Of a stretch of 64,000 nucleotides of DNA, positions 34,186 to 45,889 are shown one piece after another. This stretch comes from Ananas comosus (taxonomy: Eukaryota; Streptophyta; Magnoliopsida; Poales; Bromeliaceae). The notes under the pieces are model-generated. The model ran no database searches. It was not told where the DNA came from and worked only from the letters and a program-made list of their open reading frames with translations. Each line of letters begins with the position of its first letter. The first letter of the stretch is position 1. Both the position numbers and the translations under genes were made by a program. The DNA lies in contig NC_033640.1 of the NCBI RefSeq assembly GCF_001540865.1, positions 5,910,166-5,974,165 of the forward strand, given 5' to 3'.

Positions 34186-34344
34186 TCGCTGTCGAAAGAT
34201 ATGTCTCGGGCATTCCGTCAAACAATTGGTGGACGTGAACATATGAGGTCGTCGGGCTTCAACTCGTCGGAGCCGTTGATGAAGACCATGAACAGCGTGT
34301 CGCTCTGCACCTCTACACTGCTCGATGGCTGCCGGTTCCAAGGA

Positions 34345-34542
34345 ATTTGACGCGGATGATCTCCGCGGCGAATCCCGCGAGCTGGGAAGTCGTGTACGAC
34401 CTTGTAGATGCTGACGTAGACCTTCTGGGCGACGAGCACGAAGTCGCAGTGCTCGTTTGCTCAGCCCATAACTCAGCTTCTTCAGCCTCGTCGTGATCTT
34501 GTCAAAGTAGACCGACTCTTGCCGCCCGTCTCGTTTCGTTTG
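34345..34542 (-). pseudogene. Fragment of ribonucleotide reductase large subunit (ATP-cone)
   Basis: Minus-strand reading gives KRDGRQESVYFDKITTRLKK and then LSYGLS, the N-terminal ATP-cone of class I RNR large subunit (RNR1). After a one-base shift comes CDFVLVAQKVYVSIYK, and after a further shift TTSQLAGFAAE. About 65 residues are recognisable, with no start and no catalytic domain. It lies inside the 4.6-kb insertion in the same orientation as the two other fragments, so it is best read as captured host DNA. Similarity is judged from the family pattern. Confidence 0.7.
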
Positions 34543-34559
34543 GGAATTTCGTCGAACAG

Positions 34560-34940
34560 GTGGAGGGGGTGAAGATATGTAGATGGAGACGCGGCGGAGC
34601 TCGGTGGAGACGCGGCGGAGATGCGGCGGCTTCGGTGGAGACACGGAGACACTCAGCGGAGCTTGGTGGAGACGCGGCGGCGCTCAGCGGAGCTCAGTGG
34701 AGCTCGGCGGAAGCACTCAGCGGAGCTCGGTGGAGACGCGGGGCGCTCAGCGGAGCTTGATGGAGACGCGGAGGCGCTCAGCGGAGCTTGGTGGAGACAC
34801 GGCGGCGCTCAGCAGAGCTCGGTGGAGCTCGGCGGAGGCACTCAGCGGAGCTCGGTGGAGACGCGGGGGCGCTCAGCAGAGCTCGGTGGAGACGTGGCGG
34901 CGCTCAGTGGAGCTCGGTGGAGCTCGGCTGAGGTGTTGAC
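34560..34940. repeat. GC-rich minisatellite (GGAGACGCGGCGGCGCTCAG type)
   Basis: Units of about 30-45 bp combine GCTCAGCGGAGCTCGGTGGA with GACGCGGCGGC and GCTCGGCGGAGGCACTC, repeated around ten times with variants. All three forward frames stay open and give Arg/Ser/Ala-rich repeats. These are not genes. Confidence 0.8.
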
Positions 34941-35170
34941 GAACTTGGCATCGCGGCCCGCCGAGTAGGTCGCAGGCGAGGGCGATCTCGAACCCGGCGG
35001 TGACGGCGAATCCGGCGACGGCGCCGGCGATGGGCCTGCGGCACGCAGCCATGGCGGCGACAGGGTCGGCGGCGGGGTCTTTAACGTCGCCCTTGAAGAC
35101 GTTCTCGGCGGCGGTGAGGTCGACGCCGGAGCAGAAGGCGTGGCTGCGCCCGGCGAGGACCACGGCGGAT
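34926..35170 (-). pseudogene. Fragment of a plant enoyl-CoA hydratase/isomerase
   Basis: The minus strand reads AVVLAGRSHAFCSGVDLTAA, ENVFKGDVKDPAADPVAAM and GAVAGFAVTAGFEIALACDL, the oxyanion-hole region and nearby helices of the peroxisomal monofunctional enoyl-CoA hydratase family. After a frame change it ends DAKFVNTSAE. About 80 of roughly 260 residues remain, with no start. It abuts the syntaxin-like fragment upstream. Confidence 0.78.
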
Positions 35171-35177
35171 CCATGGG

Positions 35178-35545
35178 GTCGCCGCTCCACTTGAGCATTT
35201 CGTCGAGCACCTTGTCAGAGGCGAGCTCGCCCGTGGAGTTGTAGTAGTTTTGCTTCAGGGTCTCCTTGTGGTCGGAGAGGATGGCGTCGCGAAGCTTCGC
35301 CCGGATCCTGTGGGTGACCGAAACCCTGGTGCGGTCGACGGAGGTCCCCGCGGCGAAGCGCGGGGAGAGGGCGCGGTTCGCGGTGTTGGAGTCGTCGAGG
35401 GCATCGAGCTGCGCCTTGATGGAGTGAGCGGTGCGGAGGATCGCGGCGAAGCTCGGTGGAGCTTGGCGGAGGCGCTCGGCGTCTCCAGTGTGGAGGAGGG
35501 AGAAGACGAGGTGCGCGTCGAGGAGGTGGAGGGTAGCTGACCATG
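35178..35545 (-). pseudogene. Probable fragment of a Qa-SNARE (syntaxin SYP1-like)
   Basis: One minus-strand frame reads HSIKAQLDALDDSNTANRAL, then GTSVDRTRVSVTHRIRAKLR and KETLKQNYYNSTGELASDKV. This resembles the Habc helix b-c region of plant SYP1 syntaxins, which characteristically carry a DRTR-S-V motif and a Y-x3-TGE motif. The SNARE helix and membrane anchor are absent. It runs straight into the enoyl-CoA hydratase fragment. The assignment is from motif memory and less certain than its neighbour. Confidence 0.6.
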
Positions 35546-35619
35546 CGGCGAAGATGGGACGCGCACAATCGGCGAGGCGAGTGACGCAGAGGGGGTCGAG
35601 CAGAGAGAGAGAGAGAGAG

Positions 35620-36296
35620 AGATCTGAGATCTTTTACTTCTCTTTTTTTTTTTTTTTCTTTTTTTATGAGGGAGAGAGATAGAGAGAGAGAGAGCTTTGT
35701 CATTGATTGATGCTACATCAATGGAAAAACTACCCTTTTTTTTTCTTCTTTCGTGAACAGGGGAATAGTATGGGTTTTTTTTTGTTAGGAATAGGTTTGA
35801 GAATTCAAAAAACTGTGTCCCTTTTTCTTTTCTCATTGAGAGATATTTATGGGACTAGTCTAACTACCCGGGAGAACGTGCGTATGGACGTGCGTATGGT
35901 GAGGTTTGTGGGAAGTTACGATGTAGGATCATGGGATCATGGGTATTAAATTGCATATTAGTCCTTCCCATTTGTTTATATTATACCTTAGTTAAAATGA
36001 CAGAATATTATATGTTTGAATGAGCATCTTGAAAATATATGAAAAGGAAAGGACTAATTTGCTATTTGTAATACCCATTCATGCCTACGAGAACATCCCA
36101 TTTTTTGTAATTCTATGCACCTGGTGCATGGATTAACCTATGCACCAGGTTCAAAATTTGAACTCAAATTTCTCCATGCACCTAGTGCATGGATCATCTC
36201 ATACACCATTATTCAATTTTCTCTCTTTCTGCCTTTTTTTCTTTCTCCTTTTTTTTCTTCTTTCTTCTTCTCCTTCTTTTTTTTTATGCTTCAACA
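35620..36296. other. Right end of the 4.6-kb insertion, non-coding
   Basis: It holds GA tracts (35602-35622, 35675-35693), a T run (35645-35660) and two copies of a palindrome of type TGCACCTGGTGCA / TGCACCTAGTGCA (36117-36128 and 36176-36188). A pyrimidine-rich stretch precedes the end at 36296. No gene. Confidence 0.5.
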
Positions 36297-36301
36297 CTCC
36301 T

Positions 36302-36847
36302 ATACACTGGGGTGATGTAGGCGAGCGTGCGGTGTTAGGCCCCGACGTTTTGCGGGAGGCGGAAGAGAAAGTTCACCTCGCCCGTCAGAGATTGCTCACG
36401 GCGCAGTCTAGGCAGCAAAGTTATGCGGATAAGCGCTGTAGAGATCTAGAGTTCGCGGTAGGAGACCGCGTGTTTTTGAAGGTTTCGCCAATAAGAGGTG
36501 TGAAATGATTCGGAGTTCGAGGAAAGTTGAGTCCCCGATATATTGGGCCGTACGAGGTGTTGGAGCGAGTTGGAGCCGTAGCTTACCGGCTTGCATTGCC
36601 GCCGCAACTCGCAGATGTTCATGACGTATTCCACGTCTCCAACCTTCGCAAGTATATCCACAACCCCGAGCACGCGATGCTATATAAGCCGCCGAAACTT
36701 CAAGAAGACTTGAGTTATAAAGAGTTCCCGGTGTCGATTATCGCACGGGAAGTGCACAAGTTGCGAAACCGCGAGATTCCCTATGTGAAGGTTCGGTGGA
36801 GCAACCACGATGACCGTGAAGCCACTTGGAACTCGAGAGCGAGATGA
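36302..36847 (+). pseudogene. Ty3/gypsy integrase C-terminus and chromodomain-like tail
   Basis: This continues the integrase broken at 31688: HWGDVGERAVLGPDVLREAE, YADKRCRDLEFAVGDRVFLK, a stop near 36506, then KLSPRYIGPYEVLERVGAVA and LPPQLADVHDVFHVSNLRKY. The tail IPYVKVRWSNHDDREATW is the end of the chromodomain-like region. The stop and the insertion make it non-functional. Confidence 0.9.
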
Positions 36848-36936
36848 AAGTGCATCATCCTCACCTGTTTGAGGAATAAGGTATAAATTTGAGTTTATGT
36901 TGGAGTTGGATTAGTTTCGAGGACGAAACTCCTTTT

Positions 36937-36949
36937 TTGGAGGGGAGGA
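36937..36949 (+). promoter_or_regulatory. Polypurine tract of plus-strand gypsy
   Basis: TTGGAGGGGAGGA lies directly before the LTR start TGTAAGG. It follows TTTCGAGGACGAAACTCC, the same context as at 5233-5275 in the minus-strand element. Confidence 0.82.
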
Positions 36950-38393
36950 TGTAAGGAAGTGAATTCTCAAAATCTGAGAGTTGGACTTCGCTCAGAATCA
37001 ACTAATTGTCGAGTGCGTATGCTTCAGAAAAGCCGAAGAAGTTAGAAACCCAAAAAGTGCATTGCAACGGACCTGCAAGAGCAAGTTGTGCGAAAATCTG
37101 CACTTGGCAAAAATTGCTCTCGGGGACGGGTCCCTGGTGAGAGGGACCGGTCCACGTAAGCAGGGAGTGCGGCAGAGAGGCTCTGCGCACAAGTCTTGCT
37201 CTCGGGGACTGGTTCCTGGTGGGAGGAACCGGTCCCCGTAAGCATGGTGAGTGGCAGAAAAATGCTACGCGCCAATTTTGCTCTTAGGGACCGGTCCCTG
37301 GCGGGGAAGACCGGTCCCCGTATGTGTAGAAACTGGCTAAGAGCCTCTGCCCGCAGGAAAGGCTCTCGGGGACCGGTCCCTCTAAGGACAAACCGGTCCC
37401 CGAGCACGAAAATTGTCCAGTCTGGGCAGTGTGAGAGAAGCAAAGTTGAGGGGCTTGGATGCAATTGTTGCATTAGTTAGGGGTATAGAGGGGAGATCAC
37501 TCTCTCTCCCTCTCATTTCACACCCAACCCTCTCTTCCTCTCTCTCTCTAAGCTCTCTCTCCCTCTCTCTTGAAGTGAAGAAGGAGAAGAAGGAAAGGAA
37601 TGAGAGAAAGAAGGAGAAGAAGGAGAAGCAAGCTAGAGAAGGCCGGCCCTGGTCTTCTTCTTCTTCTTCCTCTCACCATTGGACCAAGCTTAAGAGGTAA
37701 GCTTCTAAGCCCTACAATGGTAGAAACCTAGGGTTTGGATTTTTAGCTCTAGAAATGGTTTGATTAGAACCCTAGCATGCTTAATAGATGCTTAATGCTA
37801 GAATCTAGGGATTTGTTGGAGTAGATTTGCAATAGTGCAAACCTAGGGCTCCAAATTGGGGCTTTGCTTAATAGTGAGGTTTGATCTCAATTGTTGGCAT
37901 CTAAACCTAATTGCTAGGTGCCTAAACGCGTTGGCGAAGACGGATTGAGCATTCGTCAAGTCGTTGAAAACTTATCGGCAAAATAAGACCGATTGAGCTT
38001 CGTTTCCACCTAGGAGGTCGAAACGACGTTGAAGCAAGTGCCGAATAGCGTTCTTAGCACCCCGACATCGTCGAAAGGTGGGTGGTGTCATCCCGAAGTA
38101 ACCAGGTTCCTCTCTATTTCTTAGTATACCATGATTCTTGCACCTCTTGCATGTTGCATTATAGGATTGCATTGTATTTCATTCCTTATGCTTTCTAATT
38201 GATATCATAGTGTGAGTCGAATGCTTGGTATTATGGATAGATAAGAATTAGGTCTTGACATTGAATCCTATAGTGCCGAGGAAAAGAGGTGGACTCGATG
38301 GTTACCTAGTGACATAATGAGTGGCATGTGATCGACAAATGAACAAAACGAGTGGCATATAATGTAGTGTACAATGACACTAGTGACATATGA
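36950..38393 (+). mobile_element. 3' LTR of plus-strand gypsy, first part
   Basis: It starts TGTAAGGAAGTG after the polypurine tract. It carries GGGACCGGTCCC-type repeats (37130-37400) and a CT-rich tract (37498-37572). A stretch at 37970-38393 is about 95% identical to the 5' LTR without indels. It is interrupted at 38393 by a solo LTR and resumes at 41964. ORFs here are LTR shadows. Confidence 0.85.
37130..37400. repeat. GGGACCGGTCCC repeat cluster in LTR
   Basis: Eight near-palindromic ACCGGTCCC/GGGACCGG units occur in pairs around CTGGTGGGAGGA-type spacers, each pair preceded by GCTCTCGGG. They are the counterpart of the GTACCGGTAC clusters in the other LTRs. Confidence 0.75.
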
Positions 38394-41300
38394 TGTAACA
38401 TACCGAACTTCACAAATCATGAAGTCACGGTGTACATTTAAATGGTTCCGGTGCGGTTGCGGTGGAATGTAACATACCGGATTTTAAATATAAAAGTGAA
38501 AATAAATAAAAAATAGTATGAGATACTATTTTATTGGGTTTAGAGAAGTGAAATATTGATTGGGAAAGACCTGTGCTGAAATCGGAGCGAAAACAAAAGA
38601 TTTAGAATTTTCTGTGAGAAACGGGGCAGATATATAATTAGCAGGAAAAAGATGCACAATGTTTTCAATTATGAATTTGGCCCAGATATGTCAAAATTAT
38701 TTTTATGGGTAGATTTAAGTTTAATATTTTCTGACACTCGTGAGTGAGAAATAGGATCGACGCTATCTGATAAAGATTGCAAGCGGTACATTTTCAGGTG
38801 ACAAGGTCGGTCGAACTGAAATATTAAAATTTTCTTTGAATATATTACAGTAAACGAGCGCATGCTGTTCATAATCTAAGTGGAAAAGGACATTCCAGAG
38901 GGCGACGGCTCCAGGAAAATAAATGCCCGAGTGGAATAGTGCATAGTTGAGGGGCAAAATGGTAAAGGGATTTAAACCCTTTTATCTCTTTCCTCCCAGC
39001 GTGGATGCCCAACGAGCAACACACACACCAACACAAGAACATGGATTAGGAGAAGAGACTTCTTCTTCTCTAGATTTCTCCAAAAATAAAGAGAATTGGA
39101 TGTGAGAAGTAAGTTTTGGGAAGTCGATTTTTCTTCATTATCATTCTTCATCTATATTAGAGGCTTATTTTTTGAGGTGGCTTCAAACCTTTAATGGTAG
39201 AACTCTAAGGATTGATCTTATGCTCTAAATGGTTGTTAATGATCTGCATGCTTAATAGGAGATAATGCTAGATATAGGTCAATTTAGTGAATTCGGTGTA
39301 TACTTGAAATCTAGGTTCAAGAATGAATTTTTGCTTAGGAGATGGGTTTGATCCAAATTACTCCGTAAACTAATTTTAGTTGTAACAAACGCTGTTGGGC
39401 GGAGCGGTTCGGCATCCGAGAGCCGTTGCAAGTTATTAAAGAACGGACGTTTAGTTTGGTCCGCGGAGAGGCGACGCGACGTCGTTAAGTTGAAAGTGGT
39501 TTGTAGCATTCGTGGATCAAACGAAGACTATAATTTTCGGGGCTGCGAGGAGCATGATTGTGCGCAGTTGCATATTGGGCGTGGCGGTATACCGGATGCG
39601 GGAGAGGCGATGCAAGTGGTCGAAGCCTAATCGGAAGCAAGCGAGTGGGTTGTGCTTACCGAAGAGCATAGGTCGCTTTTATGTCTAGAAGATATATTTT
39701 TATGATGATATAGAAGCATGTTTCGGTAATGTAGTTAGAATGCTGTTATGATGGCAGTGCTAATGTATGTTGGTAAGTGCGACTCAGTAATTGCATGATA
39801 TATAATGAGAGCATTATGGCATAATGATATATGCTTAGCATGTGAGGAAAGTGTGGAGATGATACAGGATGAGCATATGTAGAAATGCATGCTTTTAACA
39901 TTATGGAATGCTGGTATGAGAGATTATATAGAAATGAATGTATGAGTGCAATGATAAATGCATTTTTGTAATGCTTAAGTACGGTGACATATTAAGATGT
40001 CATTGATGAAATGCTAGGATGAATAGAATGCATGTAACTAACGCTAGGAGAATGATTTGGGGCATAATGGATAGAGGGCATGTTCGTGAATTGTCAGTGG
40101 ATAATGCTGTTATAGAAATGTTAGCTAAGTGCATTGATTTAATGAGAGCTAATGTAGATAATTGATGTTATAGATGCTAACTAAGGTGATATTACATGAT
40201 GAGATTGTGAGGATATGCCTTCGATGAGTCAACATAGGTGACAGAAATGATATGACCTAGTGTTAGGACATAGGTGGGTGTGAACGATCTGTGACCTAAA
40301 GTCTATGAAATAAGGTTGAAGTGAATGAGTGGAACTTAGTGTCGTGAACCTGAGGAAAGCTCGAGTAGATCTAATAGCTGTCAAAGAATAGGGTTAGACA
40401 TCAAGTGGCATTTAAACTAAGTGTCTTTGAAAATAGGTTGAATAAGTATAGTGTGAACTAGACTTTCATGTATGTTAGAGACACTTTATGGTATATTGAG
40501 CATATTTTATTTGTAGTCATCTCTATAGGGGTTTGATTGTGCGAGTGAAATGTGATTATATCACAGTTAGAATTCGTGACCTGTGTAGAATGTGTGACAT
40601 AGAACCTATTGAAGATGGACTATACAATGTGAACTTGGTGACTTTTAGCATAGGATTGAGTTGATTCGAGCATAATGAGATAGTTAGGTTTCAATTGTGG
40701 CATGCAGTTATTGAATCTCCTAAAGGAGGATTGGATTATTATCAATAGTCTTGTTTGACTTGGTGGAGGTCGTCCCCAGGCAGTGAGCTCGGAGGTTGTA
40801 CACGATGGTAAGTACTTGCCTTGGATAACGTATTGTCCAGAAGACGGTCCTAGGGTGGTTCGAGTCCCCCCTTTTAAGCATTTTGGGTTGTGGTTATTGG
40901 GGTTAACAGTGTTAACTGGTAAGAATTGGTAAAAGCCAGTGATATTGGGAAAGATGCATTGAGCTATAGATTGGGTATCTATGTCGAGTGGATTATTGGC
41001 GCTGAGGTTATGTGAGAGGTCCATTACTCGAGTCTGGATGTATGCGGTATTAGCAGGATTGATTGCTCTAAGACGAGTCGGATGGATAGCTTTTGTTAAG
41101 GTAATAGCAAACCTTAAAGTAGTGGCAAGCAAGAACAACGGTAGTAGAGCTTAGAATAAGTTTGAGCTTGGGTATGGAACTAAGGTATAGAACCTTAGTT
41201 TTTTTTTCATAACTTTATTGGGGGTAAAGGACTTGAGCTGAGATTAGCAGTGGATGTTAGAGTCTAATGGATACTATAGTGAATAGTGGATTATATTAGA

Positions 41301-41963
41301 TGTGTGGCGTAGATATGCGATGATTCTATTGATATTCGTGAGGCATGCAAGGTTACATTGCTTGCTAATTTAGACTTTATTATATCTATTGTTTTATGAA
41401 CTAACTGAGGTTGCTCTACCTTTGATTTGGTCGAGTTTTTCCCTTGGGTCGGCGTTACCATGAGACCATGGATGTTGGTTCTCCACGTACTGTTTGGGGT
41501 TGTTACAGCTTCGCTACGTGAGCGGCGCCAGGCGGCGAGGCAAGGGCGTAGCTTTGTTGATGCGCCTCCTACCAGGGCCCAGCGTTAGCAGTACCGTCGC
41601 ATAGTTGGGGTATGGGCTGTATATTAATGAAATGACAATGTATCAAGTCTGTAAATAAATTTGTCAGAACTTTTAGATTGCATTTGGATTATGAAAAGAA
41701 TGTAAAAAGTAACTGTGATTGTAAAAGTATGAATGTAATGTCTGTAATAATATTCGGATGTGTTTATGTTGTTTATACCTTCCCTTATGGCAATTTTCTT
41801 GTTGATATGCGTTCCTATTGGACTTGTAATGTTGGATTGCGTACCATGCTTGAATGACAAGGGGAGACTTGTCCGCAAGTACAGGGAAAACCTGTCCATT
41901 TCAGGCGATATGTCGGCGGGCGCCGACATCGGCCAATATGGCGCCGGGTAGCGCGGTAGTGAA
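38394..41963 (+). mobile_element. Second solo LTR (3.57 kb), TATGA duplication
   Basis: It begins TGTAACATACCGAACTTC, close to the start of the solo LTR at 1394 (TGTAATATACTGAACTTT), and has nearly the same length. TATGA flanks it at 38389-38393 and 41964-41968. The right end reads GTAGTGAA, where family members end TGACA, so one base seems to be missing. The start TGTAACATACCG is repeated at 38468. The hairpin (41462-41483) is present. No coding domain, PBS or second LTR is seen. The short ORFs have no recognisable product. Confidence 0.75.
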
Positions 41964-43023
41964 TATGAAACTGTAGAGTAGTGTGGACTCCTCGTGATGA
42001 TCGTTGCGAAAAGACATAGAGTGTTAAAATTAACATGGACATGGGTTATGTGGTTCCGAAGTGATACTAGCATAGTTAGTAGGGTATTCGAGTTTGAGAG
42101 GATGATATATCACGTCTGTTCTATACTTGTGGGTGGTCGTGACACAGTCGTGTGCAATCCGGGTTTGGCTGCGAGAGGGGCAGAGTTGAGTGTACCGCGG
42201 GACAAGTTTCGGGTGATTTGAGAGCGCAGAAGTTGAGTTCCTTAATACGGGAGATGGCTGAAGGTGGTCCCTGTGGTTCGACCCGAGGTTATCGCAAGCG
42301 ATTGAGTTAAACAAGAGACATGCATGTCATGAAATTTGCTTATTAGACTTTAGTGGACACATCCAGGTGTCTGTGAAGTAAACATTTACTATATGATGCA
42401 TGATAAATTACATATGATTTGGTTAAAAGTGCATAGTGTTTCTTACTATTCATTTACAGTTTCATATCTATCTATCTATTTATCTATCTTGTTTTTTGCC
42501 CTCGGACTATAGGAGATCCGGCGGAAGTCGGAAGCCGAACCCACTGGAACTATGGACAATTTCTCACACTTTTGTGCGGCCTAGTACGAGCGCGGGCGAG
42601 GACCGCAAGGGATCGGCCCGGTAGTAGTACATGTACTTTCCTTTTTGCATTAGACATACACCAATGTATGTTGATGAGCTTATGTACGTGAGGATTGGAG
42701 AGCTGTTGTATGCATTTTGTGATTATCTGCAAAACATGTATTCATTTTGGAGGATGTTAAATGTAATGAATGTGGAATGGATGTTAATAGCTAGTAAATA
42801 TCTTTTTTCAATTGTATTGCAATTGTGCTTTGTCTTTAGTTGTTAGGCCTTGTTGTGCCTTTATTGACAAGTGCTCGTTTATTGGCTGCTGTTATGTGTA
42901 GAAGTTTTATTCATGGGTAAATTCTTGTACACATTATGGTTGTTTGCCTTGGTGGAAAGGGGTGCTTGTCGTTCGAGTTGTTTGCGATCGAACAGACCAA
43001 TTAGAGCGGTCTCGGGGATGACA
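41964..43023 (+). mobile_element. 3' LTR of plus-strand gypsy, second part
   Basis: It is collinear with 26029-27130 of the 5' LTR, from GTGGACTCC...GATGA to the end GGTCTCGGGGATGACA. It differs from the 5' LTR by many single-base insertions and deletions, unlike the first part (36950-38393). ORFs here are artefacts of the LTR. Confidence 0.8.
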
Positions 43024-45889
43024 ATATAACCAGCCAACCCAGAAACGCTACTTAGATAATTGTTGATCTAGGGCCAATCTTTTGAATTACATTAATTCTC
43101 TTTGGATCACAAATCCATCAGGCTAAAATCACGATGCCAATACCACACAACTATCAAAACGGCTGAACATATACGATTGCATACTATTTCATAAACGCAG
43201 ACTGAGCATTGGTTAATCACGTTAGCGTTACTGTAATTTAATATATGGCTGGTTTCTAAATGCCATTTTGAATGGTTCGGTTTTCTGTAATTGATTGATA
43301 CGTGAATTGCGATCTATTTTGGAATACACACAATTCTTGCAATTGATCAACAATCCAGACATGCGTGGCAATGGAGTTATTATGTTTAAGCAAGTTATTA
43401 TATTCTCGATGATTAACATCTTAGGTAAATTCTCGAATATTACAGGAATTGTCCTCAAGTTTGACGATGCCATAGGGCTTCCACTTACTGTCCAAAAAGG
43501 CTACAAATGCCATGACTGTCATCAATACTTTGCTTGGATGTTAGAAATAATATGGAAATAAAAGGGCTGCTGACAACCCTATTAACATACTCCTCTGACC
43601 TAGTTCGCATAAATATCACTATCCATGCCACTACATCAATTTTGAATGCGAGCAACCAATCCATCCCTTAACGACACGTCAAGGTTCTGCCCAAGCTGGT
43701 CTCAAGACAATAGTGTCGTACAGGCATAATCCACTTCTCTTACTGCACTAAATTGACTGTATAGCGCCCCACATTACAAATATGATTCAAGAACGTGAAC
43801 CTCTTGACATGCTATAATGTGCTCTTATCTTTAGCCATGCAGTTATGTGAATGATTGACTTTATAAAGAATGAGATGCACCAGATCATAATAATGTCTAG
43901 CTCTAAGCCTCTAATAAATAATCCATGGTAACCCCCTGTAGCGCTGCTAAATGCTCTCCCACCTATGCAGTTAAACATGTCACTCGCTCTGCGTACTGCT
44001 CTCTGTTCGAGGTATGGGTGAGATCAATTATAGTGAAATGTTATGTGAGTGGCTCATAATGTCCAACGTCTTGAGATAGAAGGAAGAATTCTAGCGTATG
44101 GGGCTAAAGTGGAAACCAAGGCACGCGTGCCCAAACATGCCCTGACTGCACGCAAGAAAAATCTGGCCAACTCGCTAAGCTTATATGAGGTAAGTGTGGG
44201 CCCATAAATCACATCCTTGTATATGTTGCATGGCTACTGTGATTCCCCTAACTCCATCAGATATGGCCAGACCGTGTAATGCGAGATGCGTGAATTCTTT
44301 GGCGGTTCCTCGCTTAGATCTCACCAGTACTTCTCTGTTGGTCTCTTTCTTTTTCTCCTATTTCCACTACTCTGTCTATTCCTACATTACTACCTGCACC
44401 TTCTTAACCATAAATGCCATCTCAATACCTCATCTGGAAGTTCGAAGATGTAAGTAGACTGTTACAACTAAATAAATCTCTAGTTGCAGTCCTCTCTCAA
44501 AATAAATATAGCCTTATGGCTGCTCATTTCGTGCTGCAAAAGGCTACGCAGCTTTAGAACTAAACAATACTCCTTGCCGTTTACTCCTATACAGATTGAT
44601 TTCCCTGTCTCATCTTCTGTTAATCTCTTCAAGTTTTTTCTTAACTTACGGAAATAGGTCCATAAATATCTCTCGAATCTTCTAGAGTTCAAAACTCTCA
44701 GACTATTATACGATGTCCTTATATACAGGACATGAAGCATCTTATTCAAGATAATGTATGCGAAGTTGTATTATTCTGATCTTGAAATTGATACATATCC
44801 TCAAAGAGCTTCTCTATAGCTTTACCAAACACTCATCCACTAGGCTCTATAATCAAACCATTAAAACCTCGGGCGAATAACACCTAAATTCAGGGCCAAC
44901 CTTTGCTGTGCCTTCTTGGTTGCCTTTGACTATCCGTGTTTGCCTCTATTAATTACCCGTCGAGGTCTCAAGCTCTCAGTAAAAGTCTTTGCTGGGGGGA
45001 ACTACTTTAAGATATTCGGAAACCCAATAGGTGGAGCATCGTTACTGGCTTTAATGTGATACTAACCTTTGTGATGGCTGAAACTCACATAATCTGCTTA
45101 TATCCTGTCTCTAGCTTCTGCTTTCGGGTTCATATCTCACTAGAACCCTGCTACTCTTAGCCTGTATTTTAGGGCGAGTCTTGTCAGCGTGATTAGTGCA
45201 TCGCTTGTTCTATACTGATCTACCTAAAATTCAAGATAATGATTGATCATTAAGGTTCTGCTACTCAAACCATCAAATGAAAGGTCATAGAGAAATCCCT
45301 TTTTCTCTTTTTGATATTTAGCTGTCTTGCAGCCAATAATCATTATAAGTGGAAACACATCTTTTTAATCACTTTCAATTTCTCTTTAGAGAGGTTGATA
45401 ATTCGATCTATAGACTTTCGTTAAATATGTTCTCTCATCCATATCACTGAGGGTTTGTCCTAGGCCTAAGTTTTCTTATTCTGTATATCTTAGGACTTGT
45501 ACAACTTAATCTGTTCACGCCACAAATTACGAGCAGAGTCGAGGTTAAGTAACAAACAGCGCGCCAATGATTGCAACAAGGATATCTTATATCTACAAAG
45601 TTGTCAATCAAATTGTCCAGAAGATTATCTAAATACGAAAAACAGAGGTATATAGAATAGAAAAAGAAAAAAAAAAAAAAAAAAAAAAAAACACTATATA
45701 CTATAGGAACACTATGGATATACAATCATCACCATACCAATCCTGAAAACGGTACAATATCTCTGGCTACTCCAAAATTCATAACACTGCACAGACTGCT
45801 ACATACATTGATAGGTGGTTCAGCTACACACACCAAAAAAGTAGAAGATGCTAACTATTCGTAATCTCCTTATTTCGACCAGTCGCTAG
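43024..45889. other. Degraded, probably repeat-derived sequence
   Basis: It follows the 3' LTR. I recognise no protein domain in the short ORFs on either strand. Base composition and the neighbours suggest decayed LTR-element sequence. A poly-A run of about 28 bases lies at 45663-45691. Confidence 0.4.

Larger units (their letters stand above)
31689..36296. mobile_element. 4.6-kb insertion carrying host gene fragments, CTCCT duplication
   Basis: The insertion starts TGTCTGCGACC and ends TTCAACA. CTCCT flanks it at 31684-31688 and 36297-36301. Removing it restores the integrase reading around RSP...HWGDVGER. TG...CA ends with a 5-base duplication are typical of LTR retrotransposons, but I see no matching LTRs, PBS or retroelement coding, so its class is unresolved. 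It carries a hairpin tandem array (32190-32900), degenerate repeats (33000-34180), a GC-rich minisatellite (34560-34940) and minus-strand fragments of at least three host genes (34345-35545). Confidence 0.75.

Noticed and set aside
34560..34968. Three overlapping ORFs rich in Arg, Ser and Ala
   Set aside because: They are translations of a GC-rich minisatellite whose unit keeps all frames open.
40845..40875. GGTTCGAGTCCCCCC, resembling a tRNA B box
   Set aside because: No acceptor stem, D arm or A box fits around it, and it lies inside an LTR.
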